Assembly: GCF_009189165.1 (NCBI RefSeq)
Contig: NZ_CP045118.1
Coordinates: 682,001 to 746,000 of the forward strand
DNA from: Pseudomonas sp. SCB32
Lineage (GTDB): Bacteria > Pseudomonadota > Gammaproteobacteria > Pseudomonadales > Pseudomonadaceae
DNA length: 64,000 nt
Direction: 5' to 3'
A program made the position numbers and the translations under genes. Position 1 is the stretch's first letter. The number at the start of each line of letters is the position of its first letter. The notes below the pieces were generated by a model, which was not told the origin of the DNA, did no database searches, and saw nothing but the letters and a program-made list of their open reading frames with translations. This document shows, one piece after another, positions 21,200 to 31,074 of this stretch.

Positions 21200-22849
21200 T
21201 CAGCGATACCAGCGCGGCGTGTACACCCAGTCGCCACCACCTGCGCGGGAGAAGCGTCGGGTCAGCGACGAGCCGACGATCACCAGGGTGCGCATGTCGA
21301 CCATCTCCGGCACCAGCTCACCAAGGGTGACGACGCGCAGCGCCTCGGCCGGGCGGCCGATGTCGCGGCCGAGCACCACCAGGGTTTCCGCTGTGCGATG
21401 GCGGCGGATGATCTCCAGTGCTCGGCCCAGTTGCCAGGGACGAGCCTTGGAAATGGGGTTGTAGAAGGCCATGGCCAGGTCGGCGGCGCCGGCATGATCC
21501 AGGCGCTTCTCGATCACGTCCCAGGGCTTGAGGTTGTCGGACAGGGAGATCAGACAGAAATCGTGCCCCAGCGGAGCGCCGGCCTTGGCGGCGGCGGCCA
21601 GCGCGGCGGACACGCCGGGCAGTACCTCCAGCTCCACGCCGTGCCAGTCTGCTTCGCTGCTCTCGTGCAGCGCTTCCATTACCGCGGCGGCCATGGCGAA
21701 GACGCCGGGGTCGCCGGAGGAAATCACCACCACGCGCCGGCCGCTGGCGGCCAGTTCGAAGGCATGGCGGGCACGCTGCATCTCTTCGCGATTGTCGGTG
21801 CAGTGGCGCACCTGATCATCGCGCAGCGGCTCGGCCATCTTCACGTAGGTCTCGTAGCCGAGCAGGTCCTGCGCCTCGTCCAGCGCGCGGCGCACGGCAG
21901 GGATCATGTAGTCGCTGGCGCCAGGGCCTAGGCCGATCACGCTGAGCCGTCCGCGTGGCTGGCCGATGCGCTCGGCTTCGGCGGGCGTTGTGGTGCGGTG
22001 CAGGTGGAAGGAGTCGTCGTGCAGCACCTCAGGCGGCAGCTCCTCGTCGCCGCGCATGAACCGCAGCGGCACGCCCAGTTCACAGGCCGCATTGGCCAGC
22101 GTCGGATCGGCCATGCGGCAGCGCGGCGCCACCAGTGCGGCCAGCGATGCTTCCGCCAGCCCGGCCTGTGCCAGGCCCTGGCGGATGCGCTCGGGTAGCT
22201 GAGAATTGCCCCGTGTGACGTGGGCTAGGACGATGCGCGGATGGATGCGCAGCTCGTTCTGCGCGATGCCCTCGGCGCGAGCGTCGATGCGCAGGGTGTG
22301 CGCGGCGTCTTCGGCCAGTGGCAGGTCCAACTCGTCCAGCCAGGGCGCGTCGCCTTCGATGCGCAGGGTGTCGCCGCCCAGCAGGTCGGAGATGAAGCGC
22401 TTGCCTTGTTCGATGTCGGCCAGTGCGTAGCCTTGCGGCGGATCGAGCAGGCAGGCGCCGAAGCGCAGCTCGCCGCTGGTGGTGATGGCCGGCGCCACTT
22501 CCAGTGCGGCGGCGATCTCGCGGGCCATGCGGTTCACCCCGCCCAGTCCGCCGAGCAGTGGCACCACCGCACTGCCGTCTTCCGCCACGGCCAGCACTGG
22601 TGGCTCAGCACCTTTCTCGGCGAGCAGCGGGGCGAGGGTGCGGATGACGATGCCGGCGGCGCACAGGGCGATGATCGGCGTGTCGTCACGGTAAAGCTGG
22701 CGCAGGGTATCGCCGAAGTTCGCGTAGGACTCATCGGCGCCTTCGACGCGGTCCTTCAGGCCCAGCACCCGCGCTTGTGGATAAACGCCCCGCAGGCGTC
22801 GCGCGGTGGCCAGTGCGCCCTGGCCGAGAATGACGATGGCGGCGCGCAT
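21200..22849 (-). CDS. cobJ: CbiG-CobJ fusion: precorrin-3B C17-methyltransferase with CbiG-like N-terminal half
   Basis: 549 residues from the ATG that overlaps the cobI stop (TGATG). An ATG four codons upstream is also possible. The N-terminal part (about 1-300) is CbiG-like: an ALCAAGIVIRTLAPLL stretch near 65 and a later segment resembling CobE/CbiG-C. The C-terminal half (about 305-549) is a SAM-dependent tetrapyrrole methylase, with RLSVIGLGPGASDYM, SSGDPGVFAMA and DLAMAFYNP motifs. CobJ adds the C17 methyl and contracts the ring. It is last in cobG-H-I-J behind the cobalamin riboswitch. Confidence 0.92.
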   Translation of the reverse strand: MRAAIVILGQGALATARRLRGVYPQARVLGLKDRVEGADESYANFGDTLRQLYRDDTPIIALCAAGIVIRTLAPLLAEKGAEPPVLAVAEDGSAVVPLLGGLGGVNRMAREIAAALEVAPAITTSGELRFGACLLDPPQGYALADIEQGKRFISDLLGGDTLRIEGDAPWLDELDLPLAEDAAHTLRIDARAEGIAQNELRIHPRIVLAHVTRGNSQLPERIRQGLAQAGLAEASLAALVAPRCRMADPTLANAACELGVPLRFMRGDEELPPEVLHDDSFHLHRTTTPAEAERIGQPRGRLSVIGLGPGASDYMIPAVRRALDEAQDLLGYETYVKMAEPLRDDQVRHCTDNREEMQRARHAFELAASGRRVVVISSGDPGVFAMAAAVMEALHESSEADWHGVELEVLPGVSAALAAAAKAGAPLGHDFCLISLSDNLKPWDVIEKRLDHAGAADLAMAFYNPISKARPWQLGRALEIIRRHRTAETLVVLGRDIGRPAEALRVVTLGELVPEMVDMRTLVIVGSSLTRRFSRAGGGDWVYTPRWYR

Positions 22850-23589
22850 CAGCCGTTCCACCGCTGGCCGGGGATGACGATCATCGAGAAGTAGGGCGAG
22901 GCCATCGGATCGACCTCATCCAGTGCGACGATGCGTTGCTCGCGCATGGTCGCGCGCTCGACGTAGTGGGCGCCGCCGTCGCGGCCCAGTTCGCGCAGCA
23001 CGCGGCGGACCTTCTCGAAGTTACGGCCGAGCTTCATCACCACCGCCGCATCGGCGTCGGCGAGGCGGTTTTTCAGCTCGTCCTCGGGAAGCACGCCGGA
23101 AAGCACCGACAGGCTCTGGTTGCGGTACACCAGCGGCACGCCGAGCACCGCCGCGCTGCCGAGCATCGAGCAGACGCCGGGTACGACTTCGGTGTCATAC
23201 CGCTCCGAAAGACGGTCATGCAGGTACATGTAGGAGCCGTAGAAGAACGGATCGCCCTCGCAGATCACCGCCACGTCGCGGCCGGCGTCCAGGTGCGCGG
23301 CCACCTGCTCGGCAGCGGTGTCGTAGAAGTCGCTGATCACGCCTTCGTAGGTCAGCGGCGGCTCCAGTTTCTCGGTGGTCACCGGGTAGACCAGCGGCAG
23401 GCGCTGCTGTGACTCCAGCAGGTGCTCCTCGATGATGGCGAAGGCGTTGCCGCCCTGGCCGGCGTGGTGCTTGGCCTTGGCCACGAAGTAGCCGATCACC
23501 GGGGACGCGCGCAGCAGGCGCAGGGCCTTGAGGGTCAGCAGTTCCGGGTCACCTGGGCCGACGCCCAGGCCGATGAGGCGGCCGGTCAT
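22849..23589 (-). CDS. cobI: precorrin-2 C20-methyltransferase
   Basis: 246 residues from the ATG overlapping the cobH stop. A GTG one codon earlier is an alternative. It has SAM-dependent tetrapyrrole methylase motifs: [20 protein letters not shown] at the start, [17 protein letters not shown] near 111, and VVPGVCSM. It converts precorrin-2 to precorrin-3A. Overlapping stops and starts with both neighbours show one translation-coupled operon. Confidence 0.95.
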   Translation of the reverse strand: MTGRLIGLGVGPGDPELLTLKALRLLRASPVIGYFVAKAKHHAGQGGNAFAIIEEHLLESQQRLPLVYPVTTEKLEPPLTYEGVISDFYDTAAEQVAAHLDAGRDVAVICEGDPFFYGSYMYLHDRLSERYDTEVVPGVCSMLGSAAVLGVPLVYRNQSLSVLSGVLPEDELKNRLADADAAVVMKLGRNFEKVRRVLRELGRDGGAHYVERATMREQRIVALDEVDPMASPYFSMIVIPGQRWNG

Positions 23590-24215
23590 CACTCCACCTC
23601 CGTGGCCAGGGCGTTCACCGCCGCGGCGGCCATCGCGCTGCCGCCACGGCGGCCTCGCACGATCACGTAGGGCACGCTACGGCTGTCGGCGGCGAGGGCG
23701 TCCTTGGATTCCATTGCACCGACGAAGCCCACCGGGAAGCCGAGGATCAGTGCCGGTTTCGGCGCGCCGGCGTCGAGCATTTCCAGCAGGTAGAAGAGGG
23801 CGGTCGGCGCGTTGCCGATCACCACCACGGCGCCTTCGAGGTGCTCGCGCCAGTGCTCCAGGGCCACCGCTGAGCGGGTGTTGCCGAGCTCGCGGGCGAG
23901 CGCCGGAACATCCGGATCGTTGAGGGTGCAGATCACCTCGTTGTGTGCCGGCAGGCGCGCGCGGGTGATGCCCTCGGCGACCATCCGCGCATCGCAGAGA
24001 ATCGGCGCGCCCGCGGCCAACGCCGCGCGGCCGATGGCACCGGCGCCGGCGGAGAAGCGCAGGTCCTGCACCACGTCGACCATGCCGCAGGCGTGGATTA
24101 CGCGCACGGCCAGTTTCTCCAGGTCGGCCGGGATGCCGGTGAGGTCGGCTTCGGCGCGGATGGTGGCGAAGGATTGGCGATAGATCGCCTGGCCGTCGCG
24201 AATGTAATCAAGCAT
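23589..24215 (-). CDS. cobH: precorrin-8X methylmutase
   Basis: 208 residues from the ATG of [16 protein letters not shown], the usual length and start. Earlier in-frame starts run into cobG. It moves the methyl from C11 to C12 to give hydrogenobyrinate. VIHACGMVD (catalytic His at about residue 41), DARMVAEGI and [13 protein letters not shown] are family motifs. It overlaps the end of cobG by 8 bases. Confidence 0.95.
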   Translation of the reverse strand: MLDYIRDGQAIYRQSFATIRAEADLTGIPADLEKLAVRVIHACGMVDVVQDLRFSAGAGAIGRAALAAGAPILCDARMVAEGITRARLPAHNEVICTLNDPDVPALARELGNTRSAVALEHWREHLEGAVVVIGNAPTALFYLLEMLDAGAPKPALILGFPVGFVGAMESKDALAADSRSVPYVIVRGRRGGSAMAAAAVNALATEVE

Positions 24216-25554
24216 CGATAGAGGCTCCAGGTGCGGCCAGCAGGTCGCCGGCGGCATCGAGGGAAAGGTTGCGCGCCAGCGGCTGGCCGAAGCCGGCCAC
24301 GCCATCGGCGCGACGGAACAGGTCATAGCGGCCGTCGGCGACGGCCAACAGGGTGTAGGGCACTACGTGGGCGGCGGCGCAGGAGCGCGGGCAGCCGCAC
24401 AAATGCACGCCGTCCGGCGGCGTGTGGTGCAGTCGCTCGGCCAGGCGCAGGGCATCGGCCTTGGTGTCGGCCAGCCCGCGTGCGCAACCGCTGGAGCCGC
24501 TGCAGGCGACGATGCGCGACAGCGGCTGGGCGGGATCGATCAGCAGCCCGAGGTTGCCAAGGGTTGCGAGCACTATGGCGGCGTCGACCTGCGCCACGTC
24601 CGGCAGGATCAGACTCTGCCAGGGTGTCAGACGCAGCTGGCCGCCGCTGAAGCGCTCCGCCAGTTCGGCAAGGCCGAACAGGGTGCTGCTGTCGAGGCGT
24701 CCGAGGACGAATCCTGCACCGACCATGACGCGCTCTGGCTGACGCTGAGGACATATCCCGAGATGGCCGAAAGCTGCCGGCGCAGGACGCCTCCAGTTAT
24801 CCACAGTCGGGCCGAGTTGCAGCGCGAAGGGCAGGCGTTGCTGCAGGTGCTCCAGCAGCACCTCGTCGCCGAGCATCTCGCGCAGATGACGCATGCGTGT
24901 CTGGCCGTCGCCGGCGAGATCGAGGAACAGGTGCAGCAGGGCTTCAACCAGCAAGGGCAACCGCTCGGTGGTCACGGCGGCAAGGGCGGGGCGATCGGTC
25001 TCCTGCTGCGGCGGGCAGCCGGCCAGGCCGAAGGCGAACAGCGGTGCTTTGTCGTCGGACATGGCCGACAGCCAGATATCGTTGGGGTGCTCCAGCATTG
25101 CCATGGCCTCACCGCCGTCCAGATGCACACCGAACTTGGCCGACAGACCATGGAAACGCGGGGTGCGCTCCAGCAGGTCGAGCAGCTGGCGCGCCAGTGG
25201 TGCGGCATCGAATGCCGTAGCGGCATCCAGGCCGATAGCCGGGCTGACCAGCAGGTTGCGCACGTCGTCCGCCGCCAGCTCGCGAGGGCCCAGGCCAGCG
25301 GCCAGCAGCTCGCGGCTCAACGCATTTTCGGCGCCGGCATGTACGCCGCGGATCTGCAGGTTGGCGCGGTTGGTCGCTTCCAGAACACTATCAGCATGGC
25401 GCTCAGCGGCCAGGGCGATGGCGCGTGCGGCGCGGGCATCGAGTTGCCCGCAGGGCAGCTTGATGCGGCAGATGCCGCCATCGCGGGAGGCCACGATGCG
25501 CAGCAGGCCGGGGCAGGCCGAAGCTCGGACGGGCAGGGCAGATGAGTCGTGCAC
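24208..25554 (-). CDS. cobG: precorrin-3B synthase CobG
   Basis: 448 residues from a GTG ([10 protein letters not shown] follows). It is related to sulfite and nitrite reductases: two ferredoxin-like halves and an iron-sulfur ligand pattern, CSGSSGC...CGCPRSC, in the last quarter. CobG uses oxygen to make precorrin-3B, so it marks the aerobic route. It is the first gene of the minus-strand operon. A 9-bp hairpin lies one base before the GTG and a cobalamin riboswitch about 100 bases upstream. Confidence 0.92.
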   Translation of the reverse strand: MHDSSALPVRASACPGLLRIVASRDGGICRIKLPCGQLDARAARAIALAAERHADSVLEATNRANLQIRGVHAGAENALSRELLAAGLGPRELAADDVRNLLVSPAIGLDAATAFDAAPLARQLLDLLERTPRFHGLSAKFGVHLDGGEAMAMLEHPNDIWLSAMSDDKAPLFAFGLAGCPPQQETDRPALAAVTTERLPLLVEALLHLFLDLAGDGQTRMRHLREMLGDEVLLEHLQQRLPFALQLGPTVDNWRRPAPAAFGHLGICPQRQPERVMVGAGFVLGRLDSSTLFGLAELAERFSGGQLRLTPWQSLILPDVAQVDAAIVLATLGNLGLLIDPAQPLSRIVACSGSSGCARGLADTKADALRLAERLHHTPPDGVHLCGCPRSCAAAHVVPYTLLAVADGRYDLFRRADGVAGFGQPLARNLSLDAAGDLLAAPGASIDA

Positions 25555-25555
25555 T

Positions 25556-25586
25556 CAGGTCACCAGGGCTGGGTCGCGGTGACCTG
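25556..25586 (-). promoter_or_regulatory. hairpin at the cobG ribosome-binding region
   Basis: A nine-base perfect stem CAGGTCACC / GGTGACCTG (25586-25578 pairing with 25564-25556 on the minus strand) has a 13-base loop. Its 3' arm ends one base before the GTG start, so it covers the Shine-Dalgarno region. It is probably the expression platform of the upstream riboswitch. Confidence 0.6.
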
Positions 25587-25650
25587 CGAATCCCCCAAAG
25601 GGGACTTCACGACACCGATACACCCCGCTCGATGTCTGCACGCGCGACTG

Positions 25651-25845
25651 GTCTCGTCGGCAGGTCTCCTGGCTGGCAGGTCCTCATCCAGCGCGGCCTT
25701 CCCGGTTTCCCAGTGGCCGGATCGACGGCAGCGGGCACTTGCCTGCCAGGCGATCGAGTTGCGCGGACTCGCTGCTTACAGTTGCGGGGGCAGCCACGGT
25801 TTTTCCGTGTTCCCTCTTCGGCTCCCGGATGCGTCGCCTTCAAGC
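25651..25845 (-). ncRNA. cobalamin riboswitch upstream of cobG
   Basis: On the minus strand the conserved elements appear in order: GAGGGAACACGG, CTGCCCCCGCAACTGTAAGC, the B12 box region with GCCACTGGGAAACCGGGAAG (25717-25698) and the 3' closing CCAGGAGACCTGCCGACGA (25672-25654). These match the adenosylcobalamin riboswitch consensus. It should repress cobG-H-I-J when cobalamin is plentiful. Confidence 0.92.
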
Positions 25846-25955
25846 AGCGAAGCGTCCTACGAGCACCGACGATGCGGGTATTATGCCTGCTTTGCCCGAG
25901 GGCGGAACAAGCCTGCCCGTCGGATCGATCGTCGCACCCCTTCAGAGGAATTCCC

Positions 25956-27167
25956 ATGACGCCTTGGCTGACCATTGTCGGCATCGGCGAGGACGGTTAT
26001 GCCGGCCTCGGCAAGGCCGCGCGCCGCGCCCTGCTTGCCGCCAGCGAGGTGATCGGCGCGCCGCGCCAGTTGGAACTGCTGCCGCACTGCCTGCGCGCCA
26101 ACCGCCAGGCCTGGCCCAGCCCGTTCAGCCTGGAGCCGGTGTTGCGCCGGCGAGGCGAGCCGACTTGCGTGCTGGCCAGCGGCGACCCGATGCTGTTCGG
26201 TGTCGGGGCGAGCCTTGCCCGTCAGATTCCACCCGAGGAAATGCAGGTACTCTCCGCACCGTCCTCTGCCTCGCTGGCGGCCGCACGGATGGGCTGGGCA
26301 CTGCAGGACTGCGTGCTGCTGTCATTGGTGGCGCGTCCCCTGGCGGCGCTCAACGCGCAGATCCACGATGGCGCGAAGCTGCTGATCCTCAGCAATGACG
26401 GCGACAGCCCCGCCGCCATCGCTGCGCTGATTTGCGAACGCGGCTTCGGCCCGAGCCGGATCAGTGTGCTGGAGCATCTGGGTGGCGAGTCCGAGCGGCG
26501 CATCGACGGGCTGGCCAGCGACTGGTCCCCGGGCGAGGCCGCCACACTGAACCTGGTGGCGCTGGAGTGCGTGGCGGGCGCCGACGCCTTGCGCCTGCCG
26601 CTGACCACCGGCCTGCCGGATGACGCCTTCCGCCACGACGGGCAACTGACCAAGCGCGATGTGCGCGCTGTGACCCTGGCACGGCTGGCGCCCCGGCCGG
26701 GTGAACTGCTGTGGGATGTCGGCGCCGGGTGCGGCTCCATCGGTATCGAATGGATGCGCGCCCACCCTACCTGCCGTGCCCTGGCCATCGAAGCGAATGA
26801 CGGACGTCAGGCGCATATTCGTTTCAACCGCGACGCCCTCGGTGTACCGGCCCTGCAACTGGTCTGCGGCGCGGTGCCGGAAGCCTTGCAGGGGCTGGCG
26901 CGCCCCGACGCCATCTTCATCGGCGGCGGTGTGACCGTGCCCGGTGTCCTCGAGCACTGCTGGGATCAGCTCAAACCCGGCGGCCGGCTGGTGGCCAATG
27001 CCGTTACGCTGCAGAGCGAGGCGATGCTGGTGAGCTGGCGCGAACGTATCGGCGGCGAACTGACCCGTCTTTCCGTGGCCCAGGCCCAGCCGCTGGGTGG
27101 CTTCGATACCTGGCGCGCGGCGTTGCCGATTACCCTGTTGGAAGTCTGGAAACCGCTGGCCGACTGA
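25956..27167 (+). CDS. cobL: precorrin-6Y C5,15-methyltransferase (decarboxylating)
   Basis: 403 residues from the ATG of [15 protein letters not shown], preceded by CAGAGG. The CbiE-like methylase half (about 1-200; [17 protein letters not shown]) is fused to a CbiT-like half whose SAM loop [15 protein letters not shown] is near residue 252. The enzyme methylates C5 and C15 and removes the C12 acetate carboxyl. It is divergent from cobG and no riboswitch faces this gene. cbiD follows after three bases. Confidence 0.95.
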   Translation: MTPWLTIVGIGEDGYAGLGKAARRALLAASEVIGAPRQLELLPHCLRANRQAWPSPFSLEPVLRRRGEPTCVLASGDPMLFGVGASLARQIPPEEMQVLSAPSSASLAAARMGWALQDCVLLSLVARPLAALNAQIHDGAKLLILSNDGDSPAAIAALICERGFGPSRISVLEHLGGESERRIDGLASDWSPGEAATLNLVALECVAGADALRLPLTTGLPDDAFRHDGQLTKRDVRAVTLARLAPRPGELLWDVGAGCGSIGIEWMRAHPTCRALAIEANDGRQAHIRFNRDALGVPALQLVCGAVPEALQGLARPDAIFIGGGVTVPGVLEHCWDQLKPGGRLVANAVTLQSEAMLVSWRERIGGELTRLSVAQAQPLGGFDTWRAALPITLLEVWKPLAD

Positions 27168-27170
27168 ACC

Positions 27171-28268
27171 ATGCGTGACGAAACCCCCGAAGAGCCCCGT
27201 CCGCTGCGCAGCGGCTACACCACCGGCAGCTGCGCCACCGCCACCAGCCTTGCGGCGGCGCGTCTGCTGCTGACCGGCGAGGCCTGCGACGCGGCGCAGA
27301 TCGCCTTGCCCAGGGCGCGCATCGCCACCCTGCGCCTGGAGTTCTGCCGGCTGACCGCCGATGGGGCGGAAGCGGGCACGCTGAAGGATGCCGGCGACGA
27401 CCCGGACGTGACCCATGGGGCGCTGGTCTTCGCCCGTGTCGTCCTGAGCGCCGAACCAGGTGTGCGCTTCCATGCCGGTGAAGGTGTCGGCACCGTGACC
27501 AAGCCCGGTCTGGTGCTCGCGGTGGGCGAGCCGGCGATCAACCCGGTGCCTCGCCAGATGATGCAGGACAACCTCGCCACGCTGGCCGCCGAGTGCGGCT
27601 ATGGCGGCGGCTTCGAGGTCACGATCAACGTCGAGGGCGGCGCCGAGTTGGCGCTGAAGACCATGAATCCGCGCCTGGGGATTCTCGGCGGACTGTCGAT
27701 TCTCGGCACCACCGGCATCGTCCGGCCGTTCTCCTGTTCGGCCTACATCGCGTCTATCCAGCAGGGCATCGATGTTGCCCGCGCCAATGGTTTCAGTCAT
27801 CTCGCCGCTTGCACCGGCAACGCCAGCGAGGACGCCATGCGCCGTCGCTACGGCTTCGACGACACCGCGCTGATCGAGATGGGCGACTTCGTCGGCGCGG
27901 CCCTCAAGCACCTGCGCAAGGCGCCGGTGGAGCGCTTCAGCGTCTGCGGCGGCTTCGGCAAGATCAGCAAGCTCGCCGCCGGCCACATGGACCTGCACAG
28001 CCGCCATTCCAGCATCGACCTGCCGCAACTGGCCGAATGGGCCGCGGAGATCGGCGCGTCGGCGGACCTGCAACAGCGCATGCGCGAAGCCAACACCAGC
28101 CAGCAGGCCCTGGCGCTGTGCCGCGCCGAAGGCATCCCCTTGGGCGACGCCATTTGCGCCCGCGCGCTGGCCGTCGCCCGGCGCATCGTGCCGACCGAGG
28201 TGCGGTTGGAAGTCTTTGCCATCGACCGCCAGGGCAACCTGGTGGGCGAGGCGCTGGAGGATCGATGA
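27171..28268 (+). CDS. cbiD: cobalt-precorrin-5B C1-methyltransferase CbiD
   Basis: 365 residues. The N-terminal [22 protein letters not shown] (about 12-33) is the CbiD signature, and the [12 protein letters not shown] and [17 protein letters not shown] stretches follow. In the anaerobic route CbiD puts the methyl on C1, whereas CobF does this in the classic aerobic route. No cobF is in the window, so CbiD probably replaces it. The stop overlaps the cobK ATG (ATGA). Confidence 0.93.
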   Translation: MRDETPEEPRPLRSGYTTGSCATATSLAAARLLLTGEACDAAQIALPRARIATLRLEFCRLTADGAEAGTLKDAGDDPDVTHGALVFARVVLSAEPGVRFHAGEGVGTVTKPGLVLAVGEPAINPVPRQMMQDNLATLAAECGYGGGFEVTINVEGGAELALKTMNPRLGILGGLSILGTTGIVRPFSCSAYIASIQQGIDVARANGFSHLAACTGNASEDAMRRRYGFDDTALIEMGDFVGAALKHLRKAPVERFSVCGGFGKISKLAAGHMDLHSRHSSIDLPQLAEWAAEIGASADLQQRMREANTSQQALALCRAEGIPLGDAICARALAVARRIVPTEVRLEVFAIDRQGNLVGEALEDR

Positions 28269-28993
28269 CACGCGTCCTGCTGCTGGGAGGCATTGGCGAG
28301 GCACTGGCCCTCGCGCGGCGCCTCGGTCCGCAGCATCTCTACAGTCTTGCCGGACTGGGCAAGGTGCCGGATGACCTGGCCTGTGAAGTGCGCGTCGGCG
28401 GCTATGGCGGCGCGGAAGGTCTGGCCGCTTTCATCCGGGAGCAGGGCTTCGACCTGCTGCTCGATGCCACGCACCCCTATGCCGCGCAGATCAGCCACAA
28501 CGCTGCCCGCGCTGCGCAGCTGGCCGGCGTGCCCTGCTGGGCGCTGCGTCGCCCGGGCTGGCAGGCGGGCGCAGCAGACGACTGGCGCGAGGTGGCCGAC
28601 TGGCCGGCGCTGAGCGTTGCTCTGGAACAGTTCCGACGCCCCCTGTTCACCCTCGGTCGAGAACCGCTGGAGCATCTCGACGAGATTCCCGCACATCAGC
28701 ACTGGACCGTGCGCTGCCTGCAAAGCCTGCCGGGTAATGCGCGCGCCGAGGTCCTGGGCGCACGTGGGCCCTTCACCCTCGACGGCGAGCGCGAGCTGTT
28801 CGCCCGACTGGACACCGACGTGCTGGTCAGCAAGAACAGCGGCAGCCAGGCTACCGAGCCCAAGCTGCAGGTCGCCCGCGAGCTCGGCGTGCCGGTGCTG
28901 ATCCTGGCGCGGCCGCCATTGCCGGAGGTGACGCGGGCATTCGAAAGCGCCGAGGCGTTGTGGATGGCCCTGGAGCCACTGCTAAGCGACTGA
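28265..28993 (+). CDS. cobK: precorrin-6A reductase
   Basis: 242 residues. It reduces precorrin-6A to precorrin-6B with NADPH. The N-terminal [20 protein letters not shown] is the dinucleotide-binding loop, and [14 protein letters not shown] (near 68) and [14 protein letters not shown] (near 190) are family motifs. The start overlaps the cbiD stop by four bases. It is the last gene of the plus-strand part of the cluster. Confidence 0.94.
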   Translation: MTRVLLLGGIGEALALARRLGPQHLYSLAGLGKVPDDLACEVRVGGYGGAEGLAAFIREQGFDLLLDATHPYAAQISHNAARAAQLAGVPCWALRRPGWQAGAADDWREVADWPALSVALEQFRRPLFTLGREPLEHLDEIPAHQHWTVRCLQSLPGNARAEVLGARGPFTLDGERELFARLDTDVLVSKNSGSQATEPKLQVARELGVPVLILARPPLPEVTRAFESAEALWMALEPLLSD

Positions 28994-28996
28994 TGG

Positions 28997-29021
28997 TGCA
29001 CGATGCTTTCTCCATCGTGCA
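28997..29021 (+). other. hairpin after cobK
   Basis: A nine-base stem TGCACGATG / CATCGTGCA (28997-29005 with 29013-29021) has a CTTTCTC loop. It has no T run, so it is more likely an mRNA end-stabilising structure or a weak terminator. Confidence 0.4.
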
Positions 29022-29061
29022 GTCGGCCCTATGCTGGGCCGGTCATCACAGGGAGTGAGCC

Positions 29062-29685
29062 ATGCTGCGAATCCTCGGACGCGCCTCTTCGATCAACGTG
29101 CGCAAGGTGCTCTGGACCTGCGCCGAATTGAACCTGCCGTACGAGCGGGAAGACTGGGGTACGGGCTTCCGTTCCACTGCTTCGGCGGAGTTCATCGCAC
29201 TCAACCCCAACGCCATGGTGCCGGTCCTCGTCGATGGCGACTTCGTGCTCTGGGAGTCCAACGCCATCTGCGGCTATCTGGCCGGCCAATACCCACGCAA
29301 CGATCTGATGCCGACTGCTTCGCGCGAGCGAGCGCGGGTGGAGCAGTGGATGGGTTGGCAGGCCACCGAGCTGAACAACGCCTGGCGCTATGCGTTCACG
29401 GCCAGGGTGCGCAATAGCCCGAGCCACACTGACGAGTCTGCAATCGCCCTGAGCGAGGCACAGTGGAACCACTGCATGTCGATCCTCGACCAGCAGTTGC
29501 AGAACACAGGCGCCTACGTTGCCGGCGAGTGCTTCACACTTGCCGACATCGTCATTGGCCTGTCGGTGAACCGCTGGTACCTGACGCCGATGCAGCGTCC
29601 CGATCTACCCGCTGTCACGGCCTACTACGAGCGGCTGAGCGAGCGGTCGGGATTCCTGTTGCATGGGCGTAATGGGGAGCCCTGA
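29062..29685 (+). CDS. glutathione S-transferase family protein
   Basis: 207 residues. The N-terminal thioredoxin-like domain (about 1-80) has RASSINVRKVLWTCAELNLPYE, the cis-Pro MVPVLV near 53, and the glutathione gamma-glutamyl site ESNAICGYLAGQYP near 68. The all-helical C-terminal domain has FTLADIVIGLSVNRWY. The catalytic residue is probably Ser9 or Ser10 of the first loop. The substrate is unknown. The ATG follows AGGGAGTGAGCC. It is convergent with the next gene, two bases apart. Confidence 0.88.
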   Translation: MLRILGRASSINVRKVLWTCAELNLPYEREDWGTGFRSTASAEFIALNPNAMVPVLVDGDFVLWESNAICGYLAGQYPRNDLMPTASRERARVEQWMGWQATELNNAWRYAFTARVRNSPSHTDESAIALSEAQWNHCMSILDQQLQNTGAYVAGECFTLADIVIGLSVNRWYLTPMQRPDLPAVTAYYERLSERSGFLLHGRNGEP

Positions 29686-29687
29686 AC

Positions 29688-30260
29688 TCAACTCTCCGGC
29701 CAGTCGCTCGTCACGGGGAAGTTGTCCTTACCACTCCACAGGAGAATCACCGACTCATTGGACAGGTTGGTTGCCGTGGTGGTGAGCAGGCCATGCTGTG
29801 TAGCCCAGACCACCAGGTTATTGCCCGAAGGGTCGAGGCCGAAGTGGTAGAGTCGATTTCCGTCCAGCTGCGTGGCGTTCTGCAGCTTCTGGCTCATGTA
29901 GTCCTGCAGTGGCGTGAAGGAGCTGGCCGGAAACTCGAAGCGAACGTGGCGCAGGCGCTCTTCCTTGAAGAAGAACACCACCAGGCTGGCAGGGACATCG
30001 TCGAAGGCAGAACGGATCGGCGCCAGGCAGAGATAATCGTCATCGCTGATCCGCTCGTTGCGTTGCAGGTCGCCGTAGCACTTGAGGCGATAGCCCTGCG
30101 CCTCGTAGCGCCGCTTGACCTCGCTCAGCGAGAGGTCGGTGAGCTGGTCCGGCGATTCCTCGAACTCCGGCCCCCTGGCCTCATTGGTGCGATAGCGGTC
30201 ATAGCCGAAATAGCCTAGTGCGGCGATCAGGACGATCAGCAGAAGAGTGCGAGCTTGCAT
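29688..30260 (-). CDS. membrane-anchored hypothetical protein
   Basis: 190 residues from the ATG of MQARTLLLIVLIAALGYFGYDRY, which gives one N-terminal membrane segment (about 5-20) and no lipobox. The rest is periplasmic by prediction: acidic and mixed, with two cysteines (KCYGDLQRN and DYLCLAPI) that could form a disulfide. I do not recognise a family. Upstream ATGs in frame would put charged residues before the membrane helix. It lies 79 bases downstream of the VWA chelatase gene on the same strand. Confidence 0.75.
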   Translation of the reverse strand: MQARTLLLIVLIAALGYFGYDRYRTNEARGPEFEESPDQLTDLSLSEVKRRYEAQGYRLKCYGDLQRNERISDDDYLCLAPIRSAFDDVPASLVVFFFKEERLRHVRFEFPASSFTPLQDYMSQKLQNATQLDGNRLYHFGLDPSGNNLVVWATQHGLLTTTATNLSNESVILLWSGKDNFPVTSDWPES

Positions 30261-30339
30261 GAAGTTCGTTCCTTGAACTCTGGGTGGATTTTTATCGACG
30301 CACTCTAGCCACATTGTGCCGTTCGGCAAACGGGCCGGA

Positions 30340-31074
30340 TCAGGGCAGTTCGCAAATTCGACAATATTCCGCCTGCAGTTCTTCCGCCAGCTTCCGCGCC
30401 CGCCCCAGCTTCACTGCGCCTCCCTCGATGTCTACCAGCACGCCTGGACAGGGCAGGGGCAGCAGCGCAGGCCAGTCGCGCAGGCGGCCGTCGGTGATGA
30501 CCAGCAGTCGCTGATGCTCACCCGGCTTCTGCCGTTGGCGTTTTTCCAGCCAGTCGCGCGCTTGCTGCAGTGCCTCGATCAGCGGCGTGCCGCCGCCCGC
30601 GCCGAGTTGTTCCAGCCAGTCCTGCAACTGCGTCGAGGCCTTCTGCCCCTGCCACAGCCAACGCGGTTGCGCGCCGGTAGCGTGCAGCACGGCGAGGCGC
30701 GCGCGTTGGCGATAGGCCTGTTCGAAGGTATCGGCAAGCAGTCCCTTCGCCTGGGCGAGGGCGCCGTGACGGCGGGTGCTGGCGGAGGCGTCGACTATCA
30801 CCAGCCAGAGCTCGCCGGGTTTGCGGCTGCGGGCGCGCAGTAGCAGGTCCGCGCGGCGTTGCGGGCGGCCGTTGCGCAGGGTGGCGGGCCAGTCGATGCG
30901 GCCGTGCGCACCCTGTTGGCGGGCGCCGTTGTGGCCGCTGGCGAGCAGGCCGGGTCGGGGGTTGGCATCCGCGCCGGGGGCCGGGCGCGGGCGGATGCTC
31001 AGGGCTTTTTTGGCCAGCCCGTCAGTTGCCGGCGTTCGCCCATGGCGACGCTCTGGGCGGGTAGCTCGCCCCAC
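30340..31074 (-). CDS. VWA-domain chelatase subunit (ChlD/CobT-like part), probably made by -1 frameshifting from the upstream AAA gene
   Basis: The open frame begins at a GTG inside the upstream gene, and no ATG, GTG or TTG lies between its entry point and the VWA domain. The protein has a von Willebrand A domain with the MIDAS motif DASAS (in LWLVIVDASAST) and a later VITDGRLRDWP. ChlD/CobT proteins couple an AAA ATPase to the large chelatase subunit, here CobN. Reading into this frame is explained by the slippery A AAA AAG at 31011-31005. The joined product would be about 557 residues. Confidence 0.8.
   Translation of the reverse strand: MGRATRPERRHGRTPATDGLAKKALSIRPRPAPGADANPRPGLLASGHNGARQQGAHGRIDWPATLRNGRPQRRADLLLRARSRKPGELWLVIVDASASTRRHGALAQAKGLLADTFEQAYRQRARLAVLHATGAQPRWLWQGQKASTQLQDWLEQLGAGGGTPLIEALQQARDWLEKRQRQKPGEHQRLLVITDGRLRDWPALLPLPCPGVLVDIEGGAVKLGRARKLAEELQAEYCRICELP
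30965..31011 (-). promoter_or_regulatory. candidate -1 programmed ribosomal frameshift signal
   Basis: On the minus strand, A AAA AAG (31011-31005) is in the reading frame of the AAA gene (codons CCA AAA AAG CCC TGA). Six bases later an eight-base perfect stem GCATCCGC / GCGGATGC (30998-30991 with 30972-30965) encloses 18 GC-rich bases that can themselves pair (CCGG/CCGG). A one-base backward slip enters the VWA frame and bypasses the TGA. Confidence 0.75.
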
